A stretch of DNA of 41,481 nt from CAYJIX01 sp964370375 (GTDB lineage Bacteria; Desulfobacterota; Desulfovibrionia; Desulfovibrionales; Desulfovibrionaceae): contig CAYJIX010000016.1 of assembly GCA_964370375.1 (NCBI GenBank), forward strand, positions 1 to 41,481, read 5' to 3'. Position numbers and translations under genes: made by a program. Below the pieces are notes generated by a model. That model saw only the letters and a list, made by a program, of their open reading frames with translations. It did not search any database and had not been told where the DNA came from. This document shows, piece by piece, positions 1 through 7,688 of the stretch (the first letter of the stretch is position 1; every line of letters begins with the position of its first letter).

Positions 1-207
1 TTGTTGTAGGAAAAAGCCTTTGCTTATTTCAACAGCCTGCCCATGGATGAAGGTTGTTGTAGGAAAAAGCCTTTGCTTATTTCAACAGCCTGCCCATGGA
101 TGAAGGTTTTGCTGGGAAAAGCCTTTGTTTATCTGAACAGGCTGGCATTGGATGAAGGTTTTTTTGGAGAGCTTTTGCTTATCTGAACAGCCTGCCCCTA
201 AATGATG
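1..207. repeat. Tandem repeat, about 52-53 bp unit, four copies
   Basis: Units run 1-53, 54-106, 107-158 and 159 to about 207. The first two are identical 53-mers, the third and fourth are diverged. Each contains a core close to AACAGCCTGC (31-40, 84-93, 186-195; variant AACAGGCTGG in unit 3), and in the first three units this is followed by GGATGAAGG. The same core occurs elsewhere in the window next to stop codons, and the copy at 35161-35187 also continues into GGATGAAG. The array is therefore a local amplification of the dispersed repeat. The array starts at the window edge, so its true copy number is unknown. Confidence 0.9.
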
Positions 208-284
208 CTTGAAAAAACACAATCAGCAACATGGCTTTGCCAAAGCCGCTATCCTACCTTTAAACTTCTTTTTTGTGAGGTCTT

Positions 285-1634
285 ATGTACGATCTTCTTA
301 TTGAAAACGGCACCATTGTAACGCCTGAAGGCATGTATAACGCCAATGTTGGCATCACTAACGGCATCATTGCCGCCATTTTGGACAGTGGCGTAAAGGC
401 TGAAGCCAAAGAACGCCTTAACGCCGACGGAAAACTTGTTTTTCCCGGCATCATTGACCCTCATGCCCATTTGAACGACCCGGGCTATACTTGGCGCGAA
501 GATGCAGAACACGGCTCAGCAGCAGCGGCTGTTGGCGGTGTTACCACCATTGTGGACATGCCTTTGTTGAACGAGCCTGCCTTATCAACGGCCGCTCTTT
601 TTGACGCCAAAAAGAAAGCCCTTGGCGGGCGCATGAGCGTGGATTACGCTTTTTGGGGTGCTCTTATTAATAATTTAGACGACTACGCCCCCATGGATCA
701 AAAAGGCGTAGTGGCCTTTAAAGCGTTTACCAGCCCAGCAGGCGATGGCTATGACTCTGTTAATTATGGACATATTCGACAAGCACTCAAACGCATTGGC
801 GAATTTGACGGCTTGGCTGGCTTTCATTGTGAAGATTTTTCCATCATCAAAACTGAGGAAGCCTTAGCCTTAGCAGAAGGGCGTAACACTCGCCAAGGAT
901 TCCTTGAAAGCCGCCCCTTGATTGCCGAAATTATCGCCACGCAAAGCGTTATTGAATTGTGCCGAGAAACCGGAACACGAGTGCACATCTGCCATGTAAG
1001 CCATCCGGAGGTAGCCGAGCTTATCCGCTACGCCATTGCTGAAGGTTTACCGCTGACAGGTGAAACGTGCCCCCATTACCTGACCTTTACCGAAGACGAC
1101 CTTTTGGAAAAAGGGGCCTTGTTCAAGTGCGCTCCTCCTCTTCGCAGTGCAGAAGCTAGAGAAGCCCTATGGGAATACGTGCTTGACGGCACCTTGAGCT
1201 GCCTTGGTTCAGACCATTCCCCTGCCCGTGCCGATGAAAAAGACGAAATGCTGCAAGGCTTTTTTGGAACATGGGGCGGCATGAGCGGCATACAACACCT
1301 TGTGCAAGTGCTTTTTGACCAAGGCGTCCACAAACGTGGTTTTTCACCCTGTTTTATTGCTCAAGCAACAGCTGCGGCTGCCGATGTGTTTTCGCTTGCG
1401 CCGCGTAAAGGTCGTATCGCTGTTGGTGCAGATGCAGACTTTGTGCTTGTTGACCCGGAAGCTTCTTGGGAAATAACAACTGCCTCTTTACAATGCCTGA
1501 ACCCCATTTCCGCCTTTGTGGGCTTAAAAGGCAAAGGCCTGCCCGTAGGCACCATTGTTCGTGGTCAAATGGTGGCCCGTGATGGCAAAATGGTTGCAGA
1601 AGGACAAGGACAACTTATCACAAGGATTCGTTAA
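285..1634 (+). CDS. allB: Allantoinase-type cyclic amidohydrolase
   Basis: A 449-residue metal-dependent amidohydrolase that should hydrolyse a cyclic amide ring, most likely allantoin to allantoate, in the cytoplasm. Visible active-site features are DPHAHLNDPG (His60 and His62), a probable carbamylated lysine in GVVAFKAF (Lys146), His181 in GFHCED, His237 in HICHVSH and Asp310 in GSDHSP. The stretch GGVTTIVDMPLLN is typical of allantoinases rather than dihydroorotases, and a separate pyrC is present at 37744-39009. Length is normal. The start is the ATG preceded by GTGAGG. It heads a + strand group with an AllH-like protein and an aldolase. Its stop codon forms the first bases of a dispersed repeat (TAACAGGCTG). 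A hydantoinase or dihydropyrimidinase activity is the main alternative. Confidence 0.82.
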   Translation: MYDLLIENGTIVTPEGMYNANVGITNGIIAAILDSGVKAEAKERLNADGKLVFPGIIDPHAHLNDPGYTWREDAEHGSAAAAVGGVTTIVDMPLLNEPALSTAALFDAKKKALGGRMSVDYAFWGALINNLDDYAPMDQKGVVAFKAFTSPAGDGYDSVNYGHIRQALKRIGEFDGLAGFHCEDFSIIKTEEALALAEGRNTRQGFLESRPLIAEIIATQSVIELCRETGTRVHICHVSHPEVAELIRYAIAEGLPLTGETCPHYLTFTEDDLLEKGALFKCAPPLRSAEAREALWEYVLDGTLSCLGSDHSPARADEKDEMLQGFFGTWGGMSGIQHLVQVLFDQGVHKRGFSPCFIAQATAAAADVFSLAPRKGRIAVGADADFVLVDPEASWEITTASLQCLNPISAFVGLKGKGLPVGTIVRGQMVARDGKMVAEGQGQLITRIR

Positions 1635-1760
1635 CAGGCTGCCCCAAAAGGGCTGTTTGCTTTGTTAAGCTTGTTTTTTCTTTTGGCATGGACCAAACAG
1701 TCCTATGCCTTCAATAAAAAACTTCGCTTGCTGCGCATCCAGCCCTTTTTGAACAGCCTT
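1633..1760. repeat. Dispersed palindromic repeat, copy 1
   Basis: An imperfect palindrome of about 128 bp filling half the gap between the amidohydrolase and the DUF2877 gene. The left arm starts in the TAA stop codon (AACAGGCTG then AAAAGGGCTG). The right arm at 1740-1759 is the exact reverse complement of AGGCTGTTCAAAAAGGGCTG. The interior is AT-rich and not otherwise recognisable. It may form a hairpin in the mRNA 3' region. Confidence 0.75.
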
Positions 1761-1885
1761 TAAAAAATACTATACTAAAGATGTGTCCTTTTTTGGAAAT
1801 GGACTTTTCCACCCTCTCTTGATATGTGCCTGTAACGGCAACGGCCTTCTTGTCATTAAACCTTTCTTAACCTTGGTGCCTGTTC

Positions 1886-2818
1886 GTGACTTCTCCCCTT
1901 CTTATTGCCCATGTGGGATCAGGTATTGCTGCAAGGCTTTTTGACTGTGCCCATCCTGCCGCACACACCTTACAAGGACACGTTCACAGCGTCTTTGACA
2001 AGGCGTGCAATATCACGTGCAGCCACGATGAGCTTTTTTGCCTGCTCCATCATGACGTACAACGCGTGCCATGGGGATGCGTCTTGCAAGAGCCCATGGC
2101 TGCTTTTAGCGATCATATCGCACAGGGCGATGCCTTTTATATCCGCAAAGGGCAGCTTATCATGCCCCGTAGTGGCCTTTATTTTTCCTTTATCCATGCA
2201 AGCATCTGGAACGCCGCACTTTGCATTAGCCCTTGCCATCCAACGCAACAGGCCAAGCAATTTGTACAGCACGCGCTCTGCCAAGCAGGCTGGCAAGGCT
2301 TTGGCCAGCACCACGAATATATCCTTGATTACGGCCTCACTGAACGTTTGCAACAAGCTGCAAAAGATATGATCATGGCCTTGCATGAGCTGTTGTACCA
2401 ACCTGATTTTTCTGACAAGTACCTGTATGAGGCAAGCCAAAATCTTTTGGGCCTTGGCCCCGGACTAACACCATCAGGTGACGATTTTTTGGTGGGTGTT
2501 CTTGCAGGTTTGCATTGTTATGATTTGACGGCAAAGCAGCAAACGTATTTACAAACATGGCGTGCCTGGCTTGCCCAAAAGGCTGCACGAAAAACCCATC
2601 CTGTGGCGGCAACCTATCTTAAACACGCTTGCCTTGGCGCGTTTTCAGAGCATTTGCATAAAATTGTGCAGGCCCTTTGCCTTGCCTCACCGCAAAAGCT
2701 CATTGAATATGCGGCAAAAAACATGTTGGATTTTGGAGCGACTTCAGGGGCAGATACGTTATACGGCCTTCTTGCAAGCATGCGTGCCATGGAAAAACAC
2801 TTTGCGGCCTTGCCTTGA
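1886..2818 (+). CDS. DUF2877 family protein, AllH-like
   Basis: A 310-residue protein with the DUF2877 signature LGLGPGLTPSGDD (188-200), followed by FLVGVLAGL. The E. coli member is AllH (formerly YlbF), which works with AllF and AllG as oxamate carbamoyltransferase at the end of anaerobic allantoin use. That link is established for E. coli; here it is an inference supported by the adjacent allantoinase. No AllF, AllG or carbamate kinase is in the window, but the operon may extend left. No signal peptide or membrane segment is seen, so it should be cytoplasmic. The start is GTG at 1886 with only a weak ribosome site, so the exact start is uncertain. Confidence 0.75.
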   Translation: MTSPLLIAHVGSGIAARLFDCAHPAAHTLQGHVHSVFDKACNITCSHDELFCLLHHDVQRVPWGCVLQEPMAAFSDHIAQGDAFYIRKGQLIMPRSGLYFSFIHASIWNAALCISPCHPTQQAKQFVQHALCQAGWQGFGQHHEYILDYGLTERLQQAAKDMIMALHELLYQPDFSDKYLYEASQNLLGLGPGLTPSGDDFLVGVLAGLHCYDLTAKQQTYLQTWRAWLAQKAARKTHPVAATYLKHACLGAFSEHLHKIVQALCLASPQKLIEYAAKNMLDFGATSGADTLYGLLASMRAMEKHFAALP

Positions 2819-2934
2819 CATATTGAGGGCAGTTTGCCTTTACGGGCGCGTTATGGCACAACAAAATGAATATGAAGGTTGCCTAAAGACATTTGGCGCC
2901 TTCACATCCCTATTCAGCTTATAAGGAGCTTTGC

Positions 2935-3846
2935 ATGGCACAAGCAACCTCGCGCCTTCAAGGCGTGTTGTCTCCGGTACTTACCCCTTTTGATGAGAAT
3001 CTTGCTCCAGACCCCAAACGCTTTTACGCGCATTGCAAAAAACTGCTTGATGACGGGGTTGGCCTTGCTGTTTTTGGCACCAATTCTGAAGCCAATTCCT
3101 TATCTGTTAAGGAAAAAATCGCGCTTTTAGAATATTTGGTTGAACAAGGAATCCCTGCAGCACGCATGATGCCGGGCACAGGGTGCTGTGCTTTGTCTGA
3201 AACGGTCGAGCTGACGCAAAAAGCTGTGGCGGCAGGCTGCGGCGGTGCGCTCATGTTGCCGCCGTTTTATTATAAAGACGTGACGGTTGATGGGCTTTTT
3301 ACCTATTTTTCTGAAGTGATTCAACGTGTTGCTGATAGCAATTTGCGCCTGTACCTGTATCACATGCCCCCTGTGGCTGTTGTGCCCATTGCAGCAGAAC
3401 TTATCGAACGCCTTATAAAAGCATATCCAAACACCATTGCCGGCATAAAAGACAGTTCAGGCGACTGGAACCATACCCAAATGCTGTTACAAAACTTTCA
3501 GTCTGACAGCTTTGATGTGTTTGCCGGCAGCGAAACCTTTTTGTTGCAAGTTTTGCGCGCTGGCGGTGCAGGATGCATTACAGCCACAGCCAACACCAAT
3601 TCCCGCGCCATTATGGATCTGTTCAACACATGGCAAAGCCCCGATGCCGATGCAAAACAAGCTGCGATCACAGCCACACGCCTTATTTTTGCCAAACAGC
3701 CCATGATTGCCTCCATGAAGGCTGTTATCGCGCGTGAACTCAAAGACCCTGCTTGGGCCACGCCAAGGCCGCCGCTCATGCCATGCCCTGCTGATAAGAT
3801 GGACGCCATTATGGCAGAACTTACAGCAAGCGGATATAGCTACTAA
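2935..3846 (+). CDS. DHDPS/N-acetylneuraminate lyase family aldolase
   Basis: A 303-residue TIM-barrel class I aldolase of the DapA/NanA superfamily. The Schiff-base lysine is Lys172 in AGIKDSSGDW and the conserved tyrosine is Tyr142 in YLYHMPP. The phosphate/carboxylate loop normally written GTTGE reads GTNSEANS (48-55), which argues against true dihydrodipicolinate synthase and for a catabolic aldolase of unknown substrate. The start at 2935 has AAGGAG eight bases upstream; an in-frame ATG at 2893 lacks such a site and would add 14 residues. Its position behind an allantoinase and an AllH-like gene suggests a role in the same degradative route. The stop codon lies in a dispersed repeat (TAACAGCCTG). 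Confidence 0.8.
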   Translation: MAQATSRLQGVLSPVLTPFDENLAPDPKRFYAHCKKLLDDGVGLAVFGTNSEANSLSVKEKIALLEYLVEQGIPAARMMPGTGCCALSETVELTQKAVAAGCGGALMLPPFYYKDVTVDGLFTYFSEVIQRVADSNLRLYLYHMPPVAVVPIAAELIERLIKAYPNTIAGIKDSSGDWNHTQMLLQNFQSDSFDVFAGSETFLLQVLRAGGAGCITATANTNSRAIMDLFNTWQSPDADAKQAAITATRLIFAKQPMIASMKAVIARELKDPAWATPRPPLMPCPADKMDAIMAELTASGYSY

Positions 3847-3932
3847 CAGCCTGTTGAAAAGCATGAATATTTTTTTGGCTCTAGGTGCTTTAAGTATGTA
3901 TTTTTGATTCTTCGGATAAAATATAAAAGACA

Positions 3933-4092
3933 TGGACTGCCACGTCGGTGGCGACTCCTTTCATTGTTTAAGTGAATAACGGCGCCACCTCCTCGCAGTG
4001 ACCTTGTGTGTTACCGTAAGTCACTGCGAGGAAATGCCGCCCAACTATCACATAAAACAAAAGGATTATGTGCGGCATGACGTGGCAGTCCA
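3933..4092. repeat. Palindromic repeat with cloverleaf (four-way junction) folding potential
   Basis: An outer 14-bp perfect inverted repeat (TGGACTGCCACGTC at 3933-3946 with its complement at 4079-4092) encloses three consecutive hairpins. Helix 1 is 3947-3953/3983-3989 (7 bp), helix 2 is 3991-4002/4020-4031 (12 bp), and helix 3 is 4034-4040/4072-4078 (7 bp). The helices abut with 0-2 unpaired bases. Helix 3 continues, after a bulge on its left strand, in 4050-4054/4067-4071. The words CCTCGCAGTGAC and GTGGCAGTCC resemble palindromic repeats I recall from many bacterial genomes. Non-coding. Confidence 0.75.
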
Positions 4093-4169
4093 CCTGTGCC
4101 CTTTAGGGTATGACTTTAAATCTGGCTTATTTTACGGCACGCGAAATTTTTCTTACAAAAAAATTCCGT

Positions 4170-4316
4170 TAGCCGACACCTGAAAAACATATTTTTTACA
4201 CCATAAAAGTGCAGAAACGTGCATTCCATGCCCTTGTTTCTGGCACTTTTATTCGTTTACTTTAACTATAAAAACAATTTGTTTCAAAAGTTTAGTGTGT
4301 TTTTCAGTGTCGGCTA
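4170..4316. repeat. Nested inverted repeat, MITE-like
   Basis: Terminal inverted repeats of 19-20 bp: TAGCCGACAC-C-TGAAAAACA at 4170-4189 and its complement, without the bulged C, at 4298-4316. Inside is a second inverted repeat, ATAAAAGTGCAGAAAC (4203-4218) with GTTTCTGGCACTTTTAT (4236-4252), which has a small GCAT/ATGC tip. There is no coding capacity. No convincing target-site duplication flanks it. A defunct miniature mobile element or a structured 3' RNA both fit. Confidence 0.6.
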
Positions 4317-4392
4317 CCTAAAGGGCGGCGAAGCCGTGCACAAGGAATACGTGTTACGGATACAAAGAGCCCTTTTTGAACAGCCTGCTTAA

Positions 4393-4431
4393 AGCACAGC
4401 CCCATAGACATTATGCCTATGGGGCTGTGCT
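4393..4431. terminator. Hairpin between the repeat island and cheW
   Basis: A perfect 15-bp stem (AGCACAGCCCCATAG at 4393-4407 with 4417-4431) and a 9-nt loop. It lies about 50 bases past the cheW stop codon, where a terminator is expected. Neither strand has a U-run directly after the stem; on the + strand T8 follows after a gap. It may act as a weak terminator or RNA end protector. Confidence 0.5.
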
Positions 4432-4478
4432 AAAAAACCATTTTTTTTACAAATTACCTGCGCATATTTTTAAAAGAA

Positions 4479-4982
4479 TCAGGCGTTTGCAAGGGATCCC
4501 ACTTCGCTTTCAGAAAGCAGTTTATCAAGGTCAAGCAAGATAAGGAGCCTATCCTGCAGCTTGCCAACGCCGCTCATATATTCAGAGCCAATGCCTGCAA
4601 CAACAGCAGGTGGATCCTCGACTGTGGCCTCAGAAATGCGCAACACTTCAGACACTGCGTCCACAACAAAACCCACAACCTGCCCCTGCACGCTGACAAC
4701 TTTTATGCGCGTTTCGCTGTCATGGGTGGAGGCTGCCATGCCAAAACGCCTGCGCATGTCAATAACAGGAATAACTTTACCGCGCAGGTTGATGACCCCC
4801 TCAACAAAATCCGGCACATTGGGTACCTTGGTGATGGGAAGCATGCGGATGATTTCCTGCACCTTTAAAATATCCACGCCAAATTCTTCTTCACCTAGCT
4901 TGAAGGTTACAAGCTGAATAAGTCCGCCTTCGTCGATGTGTTGGGAATCGTTGTCTGTGTATTGGTTTTCGTTGTTATCCAT
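4479..4982 (-). CDS. cheW: CheW chemotaxis coupling protein
   Basis: A 167-residue CheW-domain protein that couples chemoreceptors to the CheA kinase in membrane-associated arrays. The domain spans roughly residues 20-158 and shows LVTFKLGEEEFGVDI, VQEIIRM, VPNVPDFVEGVINLRGKVIPVIDMR and a late VGFVVDAV segment, all typical of CheW. Length matches stand-alone CheW. The start has AAGGAG seven bases upstream. The next gene upstream on the same strand is a small membrane protein 66 bases away. No cheA, receptor or methylation genes are in the window, so it is a detached chemotaxis gene. Confidence 0.93.
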   Translation of the reverse strand: MDNNENQYTDNDSQHIDEGGLIQLVTFKLGEEEFGVDILKVQEIIRMLPITKVPNVPDFVEGVINLRGKVIPVIDMRRRFGMAASTHDSETRIKVVSVQGQVVGFVVDAVSEVLRISEATVEDPPAVVAGIGSEYMSGVGKLQDRLLILLDLDKLLSESEVGSLANA

Positions 4983-5048
4983 GCGTTCTCCTTCATTACG
5001 TTTTCAAACTGACGGATTGTATGTCCATTTTTACCTTACTAGGTAAAA

Positions 5049-5351
5049 TTATTCACGAGTATCGGATGTTTTGTCATGACTTTTATACTCATCCGGTGTC
5101 AGGTCATAGACAGGGTTTTGTGCAGATTTCGTTTCTTTTGTAAGGGCATCGTGAGGATTATTGCCTTGCGGCTTATTGGTAATAACCACAACTCGTCCAA
5201 ATTTTCCCCGACCAGGCCCAATCCACAAAACAATAAACAGAATCAAGACGACAATCAAGGCAATAACAACCCCTATTGTCGCAAAGAAAAAAAGCCCTAT
5301 CCCCACAATAACGCTAAGCACTGCGGCAAATATTTTTTGTAATTGTCCCAT
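5049..5351 (-). CDS. Small membrane protein of unknown function
   Basis: About 100 residues. A long hydrophobic stretch (about 5-43) could form one or two transmembrane helices. It is followed by a basic motif, GPGRGKFGRVVVITNKP, and a charged tail of about 45 residues that should be cytosolic. I do not recognise a family. The start is uncertain: ATG at 5351 puts hydrophobic sequence near the N-terminus, and an upstream TTG at 5375 adds eight residues. Neither has a clear ribosome site. It precedes cheW on the same strand. Between them is an 8-bp inverted repeat (TTTTACCT/AGGTAAAA, 5029-5048) without a U-run. Confidence 0.55.
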   Translation of the reverse strand: MGQLQKIFAAVLSVIVGIGLFFFATIGVVIALIVVLILFIVLWIGPGRGKFGRVVVITNKPQGNNPHDALTKETKSAQNPVYDLTPDEYKSHDKTSDTRE

Positions 5352-5646
5352 AATGGTATATCTATTTGTAGGCAAGATTGCGCTACGGTTTTCATGCCTT
5401 TTCCCAATAATGGTAGGGCACGCGCTTTTTTACGGCTTTGTTTTGTACAATATACACTTTTGTCTAGCCAACAAGCAAGTGTTAATGTAGTAAAATTTTA
5501 TATATTTTTCAATGCGTTACGTCCACGATTGTATTTTTTGATTCATTACAGATATGTTTAACAAAATATGATGTTTACGTACTATCCATGTACGATTGAT
5601 TTGTTTTGTCTATATCAGATGCACGCATGTATGCCACGTTCATTCA

Positions 5647-5675
5647 TTGACCGCTTGTCATGACCCTGATATATG
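5647..5675 (+). promoter_or_regulatory. Sigma-70-type promoter for rmlB-rmlD
   Basis: TTGACC (5647-5652), a 17-base spacer and TATATG (5670-5675) lie directly upstream of rmlB. Transcription would start near 5682, giving a leader of about 20 bases. The rest of the 5352-5702 gap is AT-rich with no gene, and the divergent promoter for the small membrane protein should also lie there. Confidence 0.55.
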
Positions 5676-5702
5676 TGTCGCATCAAAGAGAGGGGGAAGA
5701 TC

Positions 5703-6725
5703 ATGCGTATAGTGGTTACCGGTGGTTGCGGCTTTATAGGCACTAATTTTATTCGTTTATTATTGGCTGAACGGCCTAACGCTACGATCATAAATGTTGA
5801 CAAGCTCACCTATGCAGGCAACCCTGCCAATTTGGCTGACATAGAAAAGCTTTACGGCAAAAACCGTTACAAGCTTGAAATTATTGATATTATTGACTCA
5901 AAAGCCATAAAAGACCTCTTTAAAACCCAACCCGTGGATGCCATTGTGCATTTTGCGGCAGAAAGCCATGTGGACCGCTCCATCAGTGATGCTTCCCCTT
6001 TTATTATGACCAATGTGCTGGGCACCCATGTTTTGCTTGAAGCTGCCCGTGCAGCAGGTGTGCCGCGCTTTGTGCATGTGTCTACCGATGAAGTGTACGG
6101 TTCCTTGGGGCCGACAGGACTTTTTACCGAAACAACGCCCCTTGCCCCCAACAGCCCGTATGCAGCCTCAAAGGCGTCTTCGGATCTTTTGGTACGCGCC
6201 TTTCACCAAACCCATAACATGGATACCGTAACTACCCGTTGTTCCAACAATTATGGGCCGTATCAATTCCCAGAAAAGCTTATTCCCTTAATGTTTCATA
6301 AAGCCTTGCACCATGAACGCTTGCCTGTGTACGGTGACGGGTTGCAAGTGCGTGATTGGATCCATGTACAAGACCATTGCCGCGGTATTTTGCTGGCCCT
6401 TGAAAAAGGTGTTTCAGGCGCTGTGTACAATTTTGGTGGCCATGCTGAGCGCACCAATATTGATGTTGTCACCACCATGCTAAAACTCCTTGACCGCCCC
6501 ATGGACCTTATCAACTATGTGCAAGACAGGCCCGGCCATGACAGACGTTATGCCATGGACTACACCTTGGCCGAAAAGGAACTTGGCTACGCGCCACAGC
6601 AAAGCTTTGAAGAGGGCTTGCGTGACACCGTCACATGGTACCAAAACAACGCCGCATGGTTTGAGCAAGTCCAATCAGGAGCGTACCGTGCCTTTATGGA
6701 CACATGGTATGGAGAGCGCCAATGA
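5703..6725 (+). CDS. rfbB: dTDP-glucose 4,6-dehydratase
   Basis: A 340-residue extended short-chain dehydrogenase that converts dTDP-glucose to dTDP-4-keto-6-deoxyglucose, the second step of dTDP-L-rhamnose synthesis. The NAD-binding motif is TGGCGFIG (6-13), the catalytic dehydration triplet Thr128-Asp129-Glu130 sits in STDEVYG, and the YxxxK pair is Tyr153/Lys157 in SPYAASK. NNYGPYQFPEKLIP is also typical. Start 5703 follows GAGGGGG; an ORF start 30 bases upstream lacks one. Its TGA overlaps the ATG of the next gene (ATGA), so the two are translationally coupled. The rhamnose would feed O-antigen or other surface glycans. Confidence 0.95.
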   Translation: MRIVVTGGCGFIGTNFIRLLLAERPNATIINVDKLTYAGNPANLADIEKLYGKNRYKLEIIDIIDSKAIKDLFKTQPVDAIVHFAAESHVDRSISDASPFIMTNVLGTHVLLEAARAAGVPRFVHVSTDEVYGSLGPTGLFTETTPLAPNSPYAASKASSDLLVRAFHQTHNMDTVTTRCSNNYGPYQFPEKLIPLMFHKALHHERLPVYGDGLQVRDWIHVQDHCRGILLALEKGVSGAVYNFGGHAERTNIDVVTTMLKLLDRPMDLINYVQDRPGHDRRYAMDYTLAEKELGYAPQQSFEEGLRDTVTWYQNNAAWFEQVQSGAYRAFMDTWYGERQ

Positions 6726-7582
6726 AAGCCTTACTTTTAGGCGGTCAAGGCTTGCTTGGGCAAGCCTTAACCCATGCCATCACGAAACAAGGCTGGATTC
6801 TGGACAGCCCCAAAAGAGCAGAATTTGACATTGCCAACCCCGAAGCCGTTGCAAAGTACATAGAAAATAGCGCGCCTGATGTCATCTTCAACACCATAGC
6901 CTATACAAAAGTAGACGAAGCAGAAGAAAACGAAGCAGAAGCTAGGCGTGTAAATCACACGCTCCCCCTTTTGCTTGGGCGCATTGTATATCAGCACAGA
7001 GCCATGCACCTTGTGCAATTGAGCACCGACTTTGTTTTTAATGGTAAGGGTTCATCCCCCTACGTTGAAAGTGACCCCGTAAACCCGATCAATATCTACG
7101 GAAAAACCAAGGCGGAAGGAGAAAAAGCCCTTTTAGCCATGGATTTACCCAATTGTACCATTGTGCGTACAGCCTGGCTGTTTGGCCCCGGGCGTCCTAA
7201 TTTTGTTTCTACCATTTTACAGCATGCCAAGCAAAAGCCGGAACTTTTGGTCGTGTCCGATCAACTGGGTTCGCCCACATACACGCCTGACCTTGCAAAG
7301 GCGTGCCTCAACCTTGCCACTGTCCGTGCCAAGGGCTTGTGTCATGTGGTCAATGCTGGGCAGGCCTCGTGGTGCGAGCTTGCCGCAGAGGCTGTGCGCC
7401 TTGCAAACCTTCCTGCCAAGGTGCATCCGATTCCTTCCAATGAATGGCCGCAAAAAGCCGCTCGCCCTACGTATTCTGTTCTTGATACTCAGCTCTACAC
7501 AGCTTTGACAACACATAGCATGCGTCCTTGGATGAAGGCTTTGCAGGATTATATTTTTACCGATTTTCTGCCTTCAAAATAA
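6722..7582 (+). CDS. rfbD: dTDP-4-dehydrorhamnose reductase
   Basis: A 286-residue reductase for the last step to dTDP-L-rhamnose. It shows the nucleotide-binding GGQGLLGQA (7-15), TIAYTKVDEAE, STDFVFNGKG and the catalytic Tyr126/Lys130 of YGKTK. Length is normal. It starts inside the rmlB stop codon with GGAGAG upstream. RmlA (thymidylyltransferase) and RmlC (epimerase) are not in the window, so the pathway is split across loci or lies outside what is seen. Confidence 0.93.
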   Translation: MKALLLGGQGLLGQALTHAITKQGWILDSPKRAEFDIANPEAVAKYIENSAPDVIFNTIAYTKVDEAEENEAEARRVNHTLPLLLGRIVYQHRAMHLVQLSTDFVFNGKGSSPYVESDPVNPINIYGKTKAEGEKALLAMDLPNCTIVRTAWLFGPGRPNFVSTILQHAKQKPELLVVSDQLGSPTYTPDLAKACLNLATVRAKGLCHVVNAGQASWCELAAEAVRLANLPAKVHPIPSNEWPQKAARPTYSVLDTQLYTALTTHSMRPWMKALQDYIFTDFLPSK

Positions 7583-7688
7583 CAGATTTTTTTGTGTACC
7601 TGCTTGAAGCCGTACATATATGCAATAAAAGCCATCGTGTATAAAAGGCCATCCGGTCATACAATCGCAAAAAAATATTCTTTTTATT

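Larger units (their letters stand above)
3845..4388. repeat. Composite repeat island bounded by inverted copies of the dispersed repeat
   Basis: This fills the gap between the aldolase and cheW. The left edge reads AACAGCCTGTTGAAAA (3845-3860), which overlaps the aldolase stop codon. The right edge carries TTTTTGAACAGCCTGC (4373-4388). The edges are imperfect inverted copies of each other. Inside lie two separate palindromes, listed as their own entries. A 61-codon ORF across the first palindrome has no ribosome site and is not credible. Confidence 0.7.

Noticed and set aside
1..207. Possible CRISPR array
   Set aside because: Units are directly adjacent and repeat over their full length; there are no unique spacers and no cas genes.
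3998..4183. 61-codon + ORF across the cloverleaf palindrome
   Set aside because: It reads through inverted repeats and has no ribosome site or recognisable protein features.
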